Shown in pieces: positions 44,829 to 54,300 of a DNA stretch of 64,000 nt. Source of the stretch: Pseudomonas xantholysinigenes (GTDB taxonomy: Bacteria; Pseudomonadota; Gammaproteobacteria; Pseudomonadales; Pseudomonadaceae). Position numbers and translations under genes: made by a program. Numbering within the stretch: the first letter of the stretch is position 1; the number at the start of each line of letters is the position of its first letter. The notes beneath the pieces are model-generated. The model was given only the letters and a program-made list of their open reading frames with translations. It was not told where the DNA came from and made no database searches. The stretch covers positions 1,803,501 through 1,867,500 of the forward strand of contig NZ_CP077095.1 of NCBI RefSeq assembly GCF_014268885.2, given 5' to 3'.

Positions 44829-46079
44829 ATGTTCAGACCTCTATTCGTATTCATTGGTACGCGCTATACCCGTGCCAAGCGTCGCAATCACTTCGTCTCG
44901 TTCATTTCGCTCACCTCGATGATCGGCCTCGCCCTGGGCGTGGTGGTGATGATCGTGGTGCTGTCGGTGATGAACGGTTTCGACCACGAGATGCGTACCC
45001 GCGTGCTGGGGATGATTCCCCATGCCACACTCGAGACCGGCCAGCCGATCGACGACTGGCAGGGCCTCGCCTCTAAAGTAAAGCAGAATCCGCAGGTGCT
45101 GGCGGTCGCGCCTTTCACCCAGATGCAGGGCTTGCTGACCCACGACGGCAAGGTGCAGAAGGTACTGCTCAACGGCGTGGACCCGGCGCGCGAGCGCGAG
45201 GTGTCGATCATCGACAAATTCGTCCTCGACGGCAGCCTCGACAAACTCGCGCCAGGCGAGTGGGGCATTATGATCGGCGACAAGGCCGCGCAGAAGCTGG
45301 GGGTGGGCATCGGCGACAAGCTGACCTTCGTCGCCCCCGAGGTGAGCGTCACCCCGGCCGGCATGTTCCCGCGCATGAAGCGCTTCACCGTGGTCGGCAC
45401 CTTCCATGTCGGCGCCGGCGAGATTGACGGCTACCTGGGTATCACCAACATCGCCGACCTGTCGCGCCTGCACCGCTGGAAGGCCGACCAGGTGCAGGGC
45501 ATCCGCCTGAAGTTCGACGACCTGTTCCAGGCCCCGCGGGCCGCCTGGGACATCGCCCAGCAGTTGGGCGAGCAGCAATTCTACCCGCGTGACTGGACCC
45601 GCACCCACGGCAACCTGTACCAGGCCATCCGCATGGAAAAATCCATGATCGGCCTGCTGCTGTTGCTGATCGTGGCGGTGGCGGCGTTCAACATCATTTC
45701 CACCCTGGTGATGGTGGTCAACGACAAGCGCGGTGATATCGCCATCCTGCGTACCCTGGGCGCCACGCCGGCGCAGATCATGGCCATCTTCATGGTCCAG
45801 GGCACGGTGATCGGCGTGGTCGGCACCCTGATCGGCGCCGTGCTGGGCATCCTCGGCGCGCTCAACGTGAGCGCGGCGATCGCCGGCATCGAGACCCTGA
45901 TCGGGCACAAGTTCCTCAATGCCGACGTGTATTTCATCGATTATCTGCCCTCGCAGCTGCAGGCCCAGGACGTGTACATGGTCTGTGGCGCGGCGCTGGT
46001 CCTGAGTTTCTTCGCCACCCTGTACCCGGCCTGGCGCGCCTCGCGCACCCAGCCGGCAGAGGCGCTACGTTATGAGTGA
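44829..46079 (+). CDS. lolC: Lipoprotein-releasing system permease LolC
   Basis: 416 residues, MacB/FtsX-type permease with one N-terminal membrane helix ([20 protein letters not shown]), a periplasmic domain (about 50-260), and three C-terminal helices. With LolD and LolE it extracts lipoproteins from the inner membrane and loads LolA. Its last codons overlap lolD by eight bases (46072-46079). Confidence 0.95.
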   Translation: MFRPLFVFIGTRYTRAKRRNHFVSFISLTSMIGLALGVVVMIVVLSVMNGFDHEMRTRVLGMIPHATLETGQPIDDWQGLASKVKQNPQVLAVAPFTQMQGLLTHDGKVQKVLLNGVDPAREREVSIIDKFVLDGSLDKLAPGEWGIMIGDKAAQKLGVGIGDKLTFVAPEVSVTPAGMFPRMKRFTVVGTFHVGAGEIDGYLGITNIADLSRLHRWKADQVQGIRLKFDDLFQAPRAAWDIAQQLGEQQFYPRDWTRTHGNLYQAIRMEKSMIGLLLLLIVAVAAFNIISTLVMVVNDKRGDIAILRTLGATPAQIMAIFMVQGTVIGVVGTLIGAVLGILGALNVSAAIAGIETLIGHKFLNADVYFIDYLPSQLQAQDVYMVCGAALVLSFFATLYPAWRASRTQPAEALRYE

Positions 46080-46770
46080 GTCGCGCATGAGTGATAAAGC
46101 CGTGTTGAGTTGCCGCAACCTGGGCAAGAGCTACGAGGAAGGCCCGGAGTCGGTGCAGGTGCTGGCGGGGTTGAACCTCGAGCTGCAGCCGGGCGAACGG
46201 GTGGCCATCGTCGGCAGTTCCGGCTCGGGCAAGAGTACCTTGCTCAACCTGCTGGGTGGCCTGGATACGCCCACCGAGGGTAGCGTCTGGCTGGCCGGCG
46301 AAGAGTTGTCGGCGCTGGGTGAGCGGGCCCGTGGCCTGCTGCGCAACCGCGCGCTGGGCTTCGTCTACCAGTTCCACCACCTGTTGCCGGAGTTCACCGC
46401 CCTGGAGAACGCCTGCATGCCGCTGCTGATCGGCAAGACGCCGATCCCCGAGGCCCGCGAGCGCGCCGAGGCGCTGCTCAAGCGCGTGGGGCTTGGCCAC
46501 CGGCTGAATCACAAGCCGGCCGAGCTGTCCGGCGGCGAGCGCCAGCGTGTGGCGATCGCCCGCGCGCTGGTCAATCGCCCAGGCCTGGTGATGCTCGACG
46601 AGCCTACCGGCAACCTTGACCACCACACCGCCCAGGGTATCCAGGAGCTGATGCAGGAGCTGTCCAGCCACTCGCAGACGGCGTTCCTGGTGGTGACCCA
46701 CGACCTCAACCTGGCGCGGCAGATGGACCGTGTGCTGCGCCTGGAAGACGGGCACCTGGTGGCGATCTGA
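46072..46770 (+). CDS. lolD: Lipoprotein-releasing ABC ATPase LolD
   Basis: 232-residue ATPase. Walker A is [16 protein letters not shown], the signature [15 protein letters not shown] and Walker [16 protein letters not shown] 46072 lies inside the end of lolC; ATG 46087 (MSDKAV) is a shorter in-frame choice. Confidence 0.96.
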   Translation: MSESRMSDKAVLSCRNLGKSYEEGPESVQVLAGLNLELQPGERVAIVGSSGSGKSTLLNLLGGLDTPTEGSVWLAGEELSALGERARGLLRNRALGFVYQFHHLLPEFTALENACMPLLIGKTPIPEARERAEALLKRVGLGHRLNHKPAELSGGERQRVAIARALVNRPGLVMLDEPTGNLDHHTAQGIQELMQELSSHSQTAFLVVTHDLNLARQMDRVLRLEDGHLVAI

Positions 46771-46832
46771 GTCGCCTGCGCGGGGCGCCGTGACGGCGCC
46801 TCGGTTCACTTCTCTATTGGGTGTACCTGTAC

Positions 46833-48077
46833 ATGTTCAGACCCTTGCCCTTGTTCATCGGTGCTCGCTACACCCGTGCCAAGCGCCGCAATCACTTCAT
46901 CTCGTTCATCTCCATGACCTCGATGATCGGCCTGTCGCTGGGCGTGCTGGCGATGATCACGGTGTTGTCGGTAATGAACGGCTTCCAGCGCGAAATGAGT
47001 TCGCGCGTGTTGGGCCTGGTGCCGCATGCCGCGATCCTCGGCGAGCAGCCGCTGGACGACTGGCGCAAGGTCGCCAGCGCCGCCGAGGGCAACCCGGCGG
47101 TGATCGCCGCCGCGCCGCTCACCGAGATGGAAGGCATGCTCTCGTACAAGGGGGCGATGCAGCCGATCCAGGTCGCCGGTATCGATCCGGCCGAGGAGGG
47201 CAAGGTCTCCATCGTTACCCAGCACATCGTCCAGGGCAGCCTGCAGGACCTCGTGCCGGGCGAGTACGGCGTGGTCATCGGCGAGCTCACGGCCCGGCGT
47301 TTTCGCTTGAACACCGGCGACAAGCTGACCCTGATCGTGCCGGAGATCAGCAAGGAGCCCGGCGGCATCACCCCGCGCATGCAGCGCCTGACCGTGGTCG
47401 GCATCTTCAAGGTCGGCGCCGAGCTCGATGGCTCCCAGGCCTATATCCATGTCGCCGATGCCGGCGAGATGCAGCGCTGGGCGCCGGGCCAGGTGCAGGG
47501 CGTGCGCCTGAAGCTGCACGATCTGTATGCCGCGCCACAGGTATCCAAGGCTATCGCCAGCAGCCTTGGCCAGGGCTACCGCGCCGATGACTGGTCGCAC
47601 ACCCAGGGCAGCCTGTTCAGTGCCATGAAGATGGAAAAGACCATGATCGGCCTGTTGCTGATGATGATCATCGCGGTAGCGGCGTTCAACATCATCGCCA
47701 CCCTGGTAATGGTGGTGAACGACAAGGGCGCCGACATCGCCATCTTGCGCACCATCGGTGCGACGCCGGCGCAGATCATGGGCACCTTCATGGTCCAGGG
47801 CAGCCTGATCGGTATCGTCGGCACCTTGCTCGGCGGGGTGCTGGGGGTAATCCTGGCGCTGAACGTCAGTGCGGTGGTCGGCTGGCTCGAGCGGGTCAGC
47901 GGGCAGCACATCTTCACTTCCGATATCTACTTCATCAGCAGCCTGCCGTCCGAGCTGCAGTGGGGTGACGTGGCTCTGATTTGCACGGCTGGCCTGGTGA
48001 TGAGCTTCTTGGCGACCATCTACCCGGCGTATCGCGCCTCGCAAATCGAGCCAGCGATGGCGTTGCGCTACGAGTAA
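46833..48077 (+). CDS. lolE: Lipoprotein-releasing system permease LolE
   Basis: 414 residues, paralogous to LolC with the same layout ([20 protein letters not shown] at the start, SMTSMIGLSLGVLAMITVLS helix). LolC and LolE form a heterodimer, so both are expected. GTG 46821 would add four residues. Same operon as lolC and lolD. Confidence 0.94.
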   Translation: MFRPLPLFIGARYTRAKRRNHFISFISMTSMIGLSLGVLAMITVLSVMNGFQREMSSRVLGLVPHAAILGEQPLDDWRKVASAAEGNPAVIAAAPLTEMEGMLSYKGAMQPIQVAGIDPAEEGKVSIVTQHIVQGSLQDLVPGEYGVVIGELTARRFRLNTGDKLTLIVPEISKEPGGITPRMQRLTVVGIFKVGAELDGSQAYIHVADAGEMQRWAPGQVQGVRLKLHDLYAAPQVSKAIASSLGQGYRADDWSHTQGSLFSAMKMEKTMIGLLLMMIIAVAAFNIIATLVMVVNDKGADIAILRTIGATPAQIMGTFMVQGSLIGIVGTLLGGVLGVILALNVSAVVGWLERVSGQHIFTSDIYFISSLPSELQWGDVALICTAGLVMSFLATIYPAYRASQIEPAMALRYE

Positions 48078-48108
48078 GCCTCAAGCTGTTCGTTGAATCG
48101 AGGGTTTT

Positions 48109-48125
48109 GGGGCGCTTTGCGCCCC
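48109..48125. terminator. Hairpin between convergent lolE and the sensor kinase gene
   Basis: GGGGCGC-TTT-GCGCCCC, perfect 7-base arms; no long T run, so rated low. Confidence 0.45.
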
Positions 48126-48149
48126 TTCGCGGCACAAGACAGCCCCGGT

Positions 48150-49499
48150 TCACGGCCTGTCAGGTAACTCGATCACAAACCGCGTCCAGCCATCCGCGCA
48201 CTCTGCCCGGATGCTTCCCCCATGTGCCTGCACGATCGAGCGGGTGATCGCCAAACCCAACCTCGCATGCTCGCTGCTGCCTTCCTGGCGTGCCGGGTCT
48301 GCCCGATAAAAACGGTCGAACAACCGCTCCAGCAACGGTGGCGCGATCGCCCCCCCCTGATTGGCGACCACGATGCGCAGCCCGGGCTCCAGCGTTACCC
48401 GAATCTCGCCCCCGGCCGGGGTGAAGCGCAGTGCGTTGTCCAGCAGGTTCGACAAGGCCCGGCGCAGCATATGCCGGTCGCCCTCGGTGTGAGCCTCGCC
48501 TTCGCGCAGCAGTCGTACCTCGGCCTCCTCAGCCAACGGCGCGTAGTACTCCAGCAGCGCATCGACCTCTGAGGCCAGGTCCAGCGCCTGGCGATTGGGC
48601 ATCAGCAAGCCATGGTCGGCCTTGGCCAGGTAGAGCATGTCGTTGACCAACTGGGCCATCCATTGCAGCTCCTCGAGGTTGCCGTGCAGCGCCTCGCGGT
48701 ATTCCTCAAGGCTGCGTGGGCGGGTGAGGGTGACCTGGGTGTGGGTGAGCAGGTTGGACAACGGTGTGCGCAACTCATGGGCGATATCGGCGGAAAACGC
48801 CGACAGGCGTTGGAACGCATCGTCCAGGCGCTGCAGCATGGCGTTGACCGTGCCGGCTAGCTCGGCCAGTTCCTCGGGCATGGCGGCCACTGGCAGGCGG
48901 GTGGTCAGCGAGCGCGCATTGACGCTGGCCGCGACCGTGCCCATCTGGCGCAACGGTTGCAGGCCACGGCGCGCGGCCCAGGCACCGAGCAGCGCGGTCG
49001 CCAGCGCCGAGAGCCCGACGGTGAGCCAGATCAGCCGCTGCATGCCTTGCAGGAAGTGCTGGTGATGGGTGATGTCCAGGTACAAGGTCAGCTGCGGCGA
49101 GTCAGGCCGGTTAGCCTCGAGCGGGGTGCTCAGGCTGCGGTAGTCGACCCCTTGGCTGTGCAGCGTGGCCAGGCCGTTGTGCTCGGGGACCGCGGGCAGT
49201 GCGCCGCGGCTGGCGAACCAGGCTGTGCCGTCGGCGGCGTCTATGCGCAGGGATAGGTCGGATTGGTGGCTCAGCTCGCCGAGCAGCGCCGGCAGGCGGG
49301 TGGCCAGTTGCGCCTGGCTATCGACGCCGTCGAGCAGGCTGCGCATCAGCGACAGGCGGCCATTGAGCAATTGCTGGTCGAGTTCGACGAAGTGTTGCGC
49401 GCTGGCGCGGCTGAACAGCAGGCCGGCGCCCAGCGACACACTGGCGGTGCAGGCGGCGAACAACAGTGCCAGGCGGCTGCCGAGGGACAGGCGGCGCAT
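48150..49499 (-). CDS. Heavy-metal-type sensor histidine kinase
   Basis: Two membrane helices (about 9-29 and 150-172) bound a periplasmic sensor domain. Then follow HAMP, HisKA with phospho-His in FSADIAHELRTPLSNLLTHT, and an ATPase domain (NLLDNALRFTPAGGEI, LGLAITRSIVQAHGG). This layout is that of CopS/CusS/IrlS kinases. ATG 49499 overlaps the regulator's stop as ATGA. 449 residues. Likely copper-responsive because the divergent neighbour is a cupredoxin with a cop-box-like site between; metal not proven. Confidence 0.88.
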   Translation of the reverse strand: MRRLSLGSRLALLFAACTASVSLGAGLLFSRASAQHFVELDQQLLNGRLSLMRSLLDGVDSQAQLATRLPALLGELSHQSDLSLRIDAADGTAWFASRGALPAVPEHNGLATLHSQGVDYRSLSTPLEANRPDSPQLTLYLDITHHQHFLQGMQRLIWLTVGLSALATALLGAWAARRGLQPLRQMGTVAASVNARSLTTRLPVAAMPEELAELAGTVNAMLQRLDDAFQRLSAFSADIAHELRTPLSNLLTHTQVTLTRPRSLEEYREALHGNLEELQWMAQLVNDMLYLAKADHGLLMPNRQALDLASEVDALLEYYAPLAEEAEVRLLREGEAHTEGDRHMLRRALSNLLDNALRFTPAGGEIRVTLEPGLRIVVANQGGAIAPPLLERLFDRFYRADPARQEGSSEHARLGLAITRSIVQAHGGSIRAECADGWTRFVIELPDRP

Positions 49500-50179
49500 C
49501 AGTCCTGGCGCTCTTCGAGCACGTAGCCCATACCGCGCACGGTATGGATCAACTTGGTCGGGTGGTCGTCGTCGATCTTCAGGCGCAGGCGGCGAATTGC
49601 CACTTCGATGACGTTGGTGTCGCTGTCGAAGTTCATGTCCCACACCTGCGAGGCGATCAGCGATTTGGGCAGCACTTCGCCCTGGCGGCGCAGCAACAAT
49701 TCGAGCAGGGCGAATTCCTTGGCGGTCAGGTCGATGCGCGCGCCGGCTCGCTCGGCGCGACGGCGGATCAGGTCCAGGCGCAGGTCGGCCAGGTCCAGGC
49801 AGGTGTCCTGACTGGCGCTGGTGCCGCGGCGCAGCAGGGTGCGTACCCGGGCCAGCAGTTCGGAAAAGGCAAAGGGCTTGACCAGGTAGTCGTCGGCACC
49901 CAGCTCCAGGCCATGCACGCGGTCTTCGACCGCATCGCGGGCGGTGAGGAACAGCACCGGCGTGTCCAGCCCGGCCTGGCGCACGGCCTGGAGGATCTGC
50001 CAGCCGTTGCGCCCGGGCAGCATCACATCGAGGATCAGCAGGTCGTGGTCGCCGGTCAGCGCCAGGTGCTGGCCACTGTCGCCGTCATGCGCCAGCTCGG
50101 TGGCGAAACCGGCTTCGCTCAGGCCCTGGCTCAGGTACTGGCCGGTCTTGGCCTGGTCTTCGACGATCAGCAGTTTCAT
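49499..50179 (-). CDS. CopR/CusR-like response regulator
   Basis: OmpR-type regulator, 226 residues. The receiver has phospho-Asp51-region [14 protein letters not shown] and K100-region LVKPFAF. The winged-helix output ends [20 protein letters not shown] and [17 protein letters not shown] 50179 is the conserved MKLLIVED start; a longer frame is only shadow. First gene of the operon with the kinase. Confidence 0.9.
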   Translation of the reverse strand: MKLLIVEDQAKTGQYLSQGLSEAGFATELAHDGDSGQHLALTGDHDLLILDVMLPGRNGWQILQAVRQAGLDTPVLFLTARDAVEDRVHGLELGADDYLVKPFAFSELLARVRTLLRRGTSASQDTCLDLADLRLDLIRRRAERAGARIDLTAKEFALLELLLRRQGEVLPKSLIASQVWDMNFDSDTNVIEVAIRRLRLKIDDDHPTKLIHTVRGMGYVLEERQD

Positions 50180-50249
50180 GGCGGTTCTTGTTCCTGGGCG
50201 GGGCGTGGTGGCGGAAATGATACGTGACGATCTGGCGGCCTGCCCAAGC

Positions 50250-50264
50250 TGACAAAGTTGTAAT
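50250..50264 (+). promoter_or_regulatory. Cop-box-like operator
   Basis: TGACAAAGTTGTAAT fits the CopR/CzcR-type box TGACA-N4-TGTNAT. It lies between the divergent regulator and cupredoxin genes, 75 bases before the latter, so it may serve both. Confidence 0.65.
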
Positions 50265-50338
50265 CTTCCCGTCAGCCAGCTGCCAGCCAGCCTTTTCGAC
50301 AATGGCGCCACTTTCGCTGCAATGATCCGGAGTCATCC

Positions 50339-50857
50339 ATGAAACACCTGTTGCTTACCGCCGCGCTCACCTTGGCCAGCCTGTCCGCCTTCGCCGGCGA
50401 GGCCAAGACCTTCGCCTTTGGCGAGCCGGCCCCGGCGGCCAAGGCCACCCGTACCGTCGAGGTGCTGCTCAAGGATATCGCCTTCGAACCCAAAAGCCTC
50501 AAGGTGAAGGCCGGTGAAACCGTGCGCTTCGTGCTGATCAACCAGGGCAAGCTGCCCCACGAGTTCAACCTTGGCGACAAGGCGATGCATGCCGAGCACC
50601 AGAAGGAAATGGTCGCCATGCAAGGCAAGATTTTTACTGCGGGCATGAACCACGAAGGCATGGATCATGGCCAGATGGACCGCAGCCAGATGATGGGCGG
50701 CGAGCATGGCCACGCCGGTGGCAACACTGTGCTGGTGCAACCCGGCCAGCGTGCCGAACTGACCTGGACATTCCACAAGTCGGCGCCCATCGAGTTCGCC
50801 TGCAACGTGCCGGGTCATTACCAGGCCGGCATGGTCGGGCCGCTGACCATCGAGTGA
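50339..50857 (+). CDS. Periplasmic cupredoxin with a Met/His-rich loop
   Basis: 172 residues. Signal MKHLLLTAALTLASLSAFAG. A plastocyanin/azurin-like fold: first copper His in LPHEFNLG, and Cys-His-Met ligands in CNVPGHYQAGM near 155-165. Between them a loop of about 40 residues (about 83-125) holds many His and Met (MNHEGMDHGQMDRSQMMGG). Such loops bind copper or silver, so a tolerance or storage role is likely. Its neighbours, the two-component pair and the cop-box, agree. It may correspond to copper-resistance-linked cupredoxins such as CopI, but I am not sure of the name. Confidence 0.85.
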   Translation: MKHLLLTAALTLASLSAFAGEAKTFAFGEPAPAAKATRTVEVLLKDIAFEPKSLKVKAGETVRFVLINQGKLPHEFNLGDKAMHAEHQKEMVAMQGKIFTAGMNHEGMDHGQMDRSQMMGGEHGHAGGNTVLVQPGQRAELTWTFHKSAPIEFACNVPGHYQAGMVGPLTIE

Positions 50858-50925
50858 CATCCGCTCCAAGGCGGGCTGCAAAACCGGTAGACTAGGTGCA
50901 ATTCCGAACCTTCAGGTCAGTTTCC

Positions 50926-51756
50926 ATGCATCCCGCCGCCGAACATTCCCCGCTGGGCAAGTCCAGCGAGTACATTGCCACCTACACTCCCTCGCTGCTG
51001 TTTCCCATCCCGCGCCTGGCCAAATGGGCCGAGCTGGGCGTGAGCGGTGACGCGCTGCCGTGGCAAGGCGTGGACTTCTGGAATTGCTTCGAGCTGTCCT
51101 GGCTGCTGCCGTCGGGCAAGCCAGTGGTGGCCATCGGTGAATTCGCCATCCCATGCGATTCGCCGAATATCATCGAGTCCAAGTCGTTCAAGCTGTACCT
51201 CAATTCGTTGAACCAGACGGTGTTCGCCTCTGCGGCCGAACTGCAGGCTTGCCTGGTCAAGGATCTGTCCGCCGCGGCGGGCAAGCCGGTGGCGGTCAAG
51301 ATCAGCACCCTGGCCGAGGTCGAGGCCCAGGGCGTGACTGCCTTGCCGGGCCAGTGCATCGATGCGCTGGATGTGAGCATCAGCAACTATGAACAACCCC
51401 AGTCAGAGCTGCTGCGTTGCTCGGCGCAGCGCATGGTGGAAGAAACCGTGCACAGCCACCTGCTCAAGTCCAACTGCCCGGTCACCGGCCAGCCAGACTG
51501 GGGCAGCGTGGTGGTGGCCTACAAGGGGAGGGCGCTGGACCATGCCAGCCTGCTGACGTATCTGATCAGCTTCCGCCAGCATGCCGACTTCCACGAGCAG
51601 TGCGTGGAGCGAATCTACCTGGACTTGAAGAACCTGCTGCAGCCAGAGCACCTGACGGTGTATGCGCGCTATGTGCGCCGGGGTGGGCTGGATATCAATC
51701 CGTACCGCAGCACCGGGGTGATCAACCCGCAGAACCTGCGGTTGGTGCGCCAGTAA
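50926..51756 (+). CDS. queF: NADPH-dependent 7-cyano-7-deazaguanine reductase
   Basis: Reduces preQ0 to preQ1 in queuosine synthesis. The long, tandem (YqcD-like) QueF form of 276 residues: the nucleotide motif [15 protein letters not shown], then the active Cys184 in [17 protein letters not shown], and the C-terminal [20 protein letters not shown] 50926 is the start of the conserved region; TTCAGG lies upstream. Confidence 0.94.
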   Translation: MHPAAEHSPLGKSSEYIATYTPSLLFPIPRLAKWAELGVSGDALPWQGVDFWNCFELSWLLPSGKPVVAIGEFAIPCDSPNIIESKSFKLYLNSLNQTVFASAAELQACLVKDLSAAAGKPVAVKISTLAEVEAQGVTALPGQCIDALDVSISNYEQPQSELLRCSAQRMVEETVHSHLLKSNCPVTGQPDWGSVVVAYKGRALDHASLLTYLISFRQHADFHEQCVERIYLDLKNLLQPEHLTVYARYVRRGGLDINPYRSTGVINPQNLRLVRQ

Positions 51757-51775
51757 ACTGATATTGGCTGGGCGT

Positions 51776-51803
51776 CGTGGTAGCGGGCTAGCCCGCTACC
51801 ACG
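51776..51803. terminator. Perfect 28-base palindrome between convergent genes
   Basis: CGTGGTAGCGGGCTAGCCCG with its mirrored half, exact over all 28 bases with no loop. It lies between queF and the DUF4404 gene; likely a transcription-end hairpin or a REP relic. Confidence 0.6.
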
Positions 51804-51826
51804 CGCCTGTCTCATGCACGGCCTGA

Positions 51827-52090
51827 TCAGATCCCCATGCTGTGCAGCGAGTTGGCGATGCTGCGCAGGGTGGCGGTGAGGTCCGGGTGGTCGGCCTCGA
51901 AGCGCTCGATGGCCAGGTTCACGCCGTCGACCAGGTTGTTGTCCGGGGTGGCTTCTTCAAGCTTGAGCTGGGCCTCGATCTGCCGGGCTTCTTCATGCAG
52001 GCTGGCCAGCTCTTCTTCCGAAAGCGGCACATTGCGGTCCAGTTGCTCGCGCAGGCTATTCAGGCGCTCTTGCAGTTCGCGGGCAGGCAT
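51827..52090 (-). CDS. DUF4404 family protein
   Basis: 87-residue all-helical protein (MPARELQERLNSLREQLDRN opening, then an acidic coil; TLRSIANSLHSMGI end). The DUF4404 family is common in gamma-proteobacteria and has no known function. ATG 52090 follows GGAG at eight bases; the frame to 52174 is not supported. No signal or membrane helix. Confidence 0.82.
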   Translation of the reverse strand: MPARELQERLNSLREQLDRNVPLSEEELASLHEEARQIEAQLKLEEATPDNNLVDGVNLAIERFEADHPDLTATLRSIANSLHSMGI

Positions 52091-52213
52091 TGTTCGTACT
52101 CCATCAATGGCTTGGCAGACCATGGACCTCAGCGCAGCGCCAAAGGTTCTGGCCTGCCTCCAAGCGTAATCCACCTGCAGGCGCTTTGCATGACCCGCAT
52201 CAACGGGGATGTG

Positions 52214-52765
52214 TCAGGGTTTCTCACCCTTGTGCCGGCGCTGGGCGATGTCCGCCAGGCAGGCGTCGAGGGCTTCGAGGTGGTCGATCACCGAATGCAC
52301 GCCCAGCCCGAACAACGCCAGGGTGGCCTTGCCACGGGCTCGCTCCTGTTCCTGTCGGCTAAGTGCCTGCCACTGCGGTGAAGCTTGCTCGCCGGCCGCC
52401 AGACCCACGGTCCACAGGCCTGCGTTCAAGCCCGATTGCAGCAGCCGTGGCTCGCCGCTAACCAGCACGCAACCGTCCAGGCACTGGCTTTCCAGGTTCA
52501 TCAGTGCCTGCCAGCAAGCATTGGGTGCCGGCCACTTGCAGCCATTGACCGGGTGCCCCGGCAACCAGTCGGGCAGTACGCCGGTCAAGCGCTTGCCCTG
52601 GGCGGGGGTGAGTTCGTCGAGCCAGATGCACGGCACCTGGCGGGTGCGCAGGCGCTCCAGTGAGTCGAGGGCGCCGGGGGTGGGCAAGGGCACGCCGTTC
52701 GCGGCCTGGACCAGGCAGCCGCGCAGGCCGAACAGCACGGCGGTGAAGGCGGGGGCTTCGGGCAT
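52214..52765 (-). CDS. HAD-like pseudoenzyme related to phosphonoacetaldehyde hydrolase
   Basis: 183 residues. FTAVLFGLRGCLVQAANG sits where HAD hydrolases have a DxDGT-like nucleophile loop; the first Asp is Gly, the second Arg. SGLNAGLWTVGLAAGEQ matches the PhnX C-terminal region (GRRAGMWTV in PhnX) but the metal acids before it are also missing (VLVSGEP for VKVDDT). The cap domain is absent. It is therefore probably catalytically dead, perhaps a binding or regulatory protein. It lies on its own between DUF4404 and mlaA. ATG 52765 follows AGGGA. Confidence 0.7.
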   Translation of the reverse strand: MPEAPAFTAVLFGLRGCLVQAANGVPLPTPGALDSLERLRTRQVPCIWLDELTPAQGKRLTGVLPDWLPGHPVNGCKWPAPNACWQALMNLESQCLDGCVLVSGEPRLLQSGLNAGLWTVGLAAGEQASPQWQALSRQEQERARGKATLALFGLGVHSVIDHLEALDACLADIAQRRHKGEKP

Positions 52766-52953
52766 GGCAACGTCCCTGAAATAGGCCCCACGCTAGCCGG
52801 TGATTGTTACCGATAGATGACCGAGACACTTGTTCACATAATCTTGACAGAGATATGTAAGACTACGCTTCAGCCAGCAAGCCATTATACTTGCGTCCAA
52901 TTCAGCAACGCGCCAACGGCCGTTGCGCCGTGAAATCCGATGGAGAAACATCT

Positions 52954-53664
52954 ATGCGTCGTAGGATCGGTGCCGGAGTGATCGAGCGAGTCACCCAGGC
53001 CTGTGTCTGCGCCAGCTTGCTGCTGGCGCCCGTGGCGGCCACCCAGGCGGCCACCGAGGAAGATCCCTGGGAATCGGTCAACCGGCCGATCTTCAAGTTC
53101 AACGACACCCTGGACACCTATGCCCTCAAGCCGCTGGCCAAGGGTTACCAGGCGGTCACCCCGCAGTTCCTCGAGGACGGCATTCACAACATCTTCCGCA
53201 ACCTCGGCGATGTCACCAACCTGGCCAACGATGTGCTGCAGCTCAAGCCGCACGCGGCAGGGGTCGACACCGCGCGGCTGATCGTCAACACCACCTTCGG
53301 CCTGGGCGGTTTCTTCGATGTCGGCACCAAGATGGGCCTGCAGCGCAACGATGAGGACTTCGGCCAGACCCTCGGCTACTGGGGCGTGCCCAGCGGGCCC
53401 TACGTGGTGATTCCGTTCCTTGGCCCAAGCACCGTGCGTGACGGCCTGGCCAAGTACCCGGACACCTACACCGAACCCTACCGTTACATCGACCATGTAC
53501 CGACGCGCAACTCGATCTTCGCGCTGGACGTGATCGACACCCGTGCCAGCCTGCTGTCGGCGGAGAAGCTGATCCAGGGCGACAAGTACATCTTCCTGCG
53601 TAACGCCTACCTGCAGAACCGTGAGTTCAAGGTCAAGGACGGGCAGGTCGAGGACGACTTCTGA
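52954..53664 (+). CDS. mlaA: MlaA / VacJ outer-membrane phospholipid transport protein
   Basis: 236 residues. DPWESVNRPIFKFNDTLDTY, the MlaA opening, and DFGQTLGYWGVPSGPYVVIP and YRYIDHVPTRN are all family hallmarks. MlaA pulls phospholipids from the outer leaflet and passes them to MlaC. The signal MRRRIGAGVIERVTQACVCA...ATQA is not followed by a lipobox Cys, so the mature protein may not be lipidated, unlike E. coli MlaA. ATG 52954 follows GGAG. A terminator follows. Confidence 0.92.
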   Translation: MRRRIGAGVIERVTQACVCASLLLAPVAATQAATEEDPWESVNRPIFKFNDTLDTYALKPLAKGYQAVTPQFLEDGIHNIFRNLGDVTNLANDVLQLKPHAAGVDTARLIVNTTFGLGGFFDVGTKMGLQRNDEDFGQTLGYWGVPSGPYVVIPFLGPSTVRDGLAKYPDTYTEPYRYIDHVPTRNSIFALDVIDTRASLLSAEKLIQGDKYIFLRNAYLQNREFKVKDGQVEDDF

Positions 53665-53680
53665 CCGCATCGGTCAGATC

Positions 53681-53707
53681 ATGGGGCTGCAGGGCGGCCC
53701 CATTTGT
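53681..53707 (+). terminator. Intrinsic terminator of mlaA
   Basis: ATGGGGC...GCCCCAT arms (53681-53687, 53697-53703) followed by TTGTT; weak T tail. Confidence 0.55.
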
Positions 53708-53728
53708 TCTGGGTGAATGTGTTACGGC

Positions 53729-54028
53729 TTAATGCATGGCCAGGATGCGCAGTCCGAACTTTTGCGCACCACCCGGCTGGTCGGCGATCCATACCACTTC
53801 GGTGCTGGCATGCAGCCCCGCCAGGGCTGCGTGGTCGGAGTCGATGCGTACCTCCAGGCGGTCACCCACCTGGAAGCGCTGCGGCGCCTGCACCTGCATG
53901 CCACTGCTGGAAAGGTCAATGCACATGGCGCTGATCACCTGGCCGGCATGCAGCAGGCTGACCTCGGCATCGATACGCATGCGAATGAAATCGCGTTTTT
54001 CGCTGTAGTCCACGGGGGGCTGGGCCAT
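53729..54028 (-). CDS. Single-domain PilZ protein
   Basis: 99 residues. KRDFIRMRIDAEVSLLHAG contains the RxxxR motif, and CIDLSSSGMQVQAP is a complete DxSxxG, so c-di-GMP binding is expected. ATG 54028 follows AAGGA. A small effector in the cytoplasm; convergent to mlaA and divergent from rssB. No target can be read. Confidence 0.9.
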   Translation of the reverse strand: MAQPPVDYSEKRDFIRMRIDAEVSLLHAGQVISAMCIDLSSSGMQVQAPQRFQVGDRLEVRIDSDHAALAGLHASTEVVWIADQPGGAQKFGLRILAMH

Positions 54029-54300
54029 GCTTGCATCCTTTCGTCAGGTTGCGTGGGTCGGCTTTCTTATAACGCCGGGTGATTTGCCCTGTAAAGTGCA
54101 GGGAAGTCTACCTGCCCATGCTTGAAACGCCAGGCGGATGGGAGTACCGTCAGCGCCTTACAGGGCACCTCACTATTTGCCGGACCAGTCTTCTTGTCCT
54201 ACAACTCAAATAGAGAGTGGCTAGAGAGCATTCCAGTAGCCGTCTGTCGGTCGATTTCCACAGCCGCTACGCCAACCCCAATCTGGCGCCGTTCGCCCAC

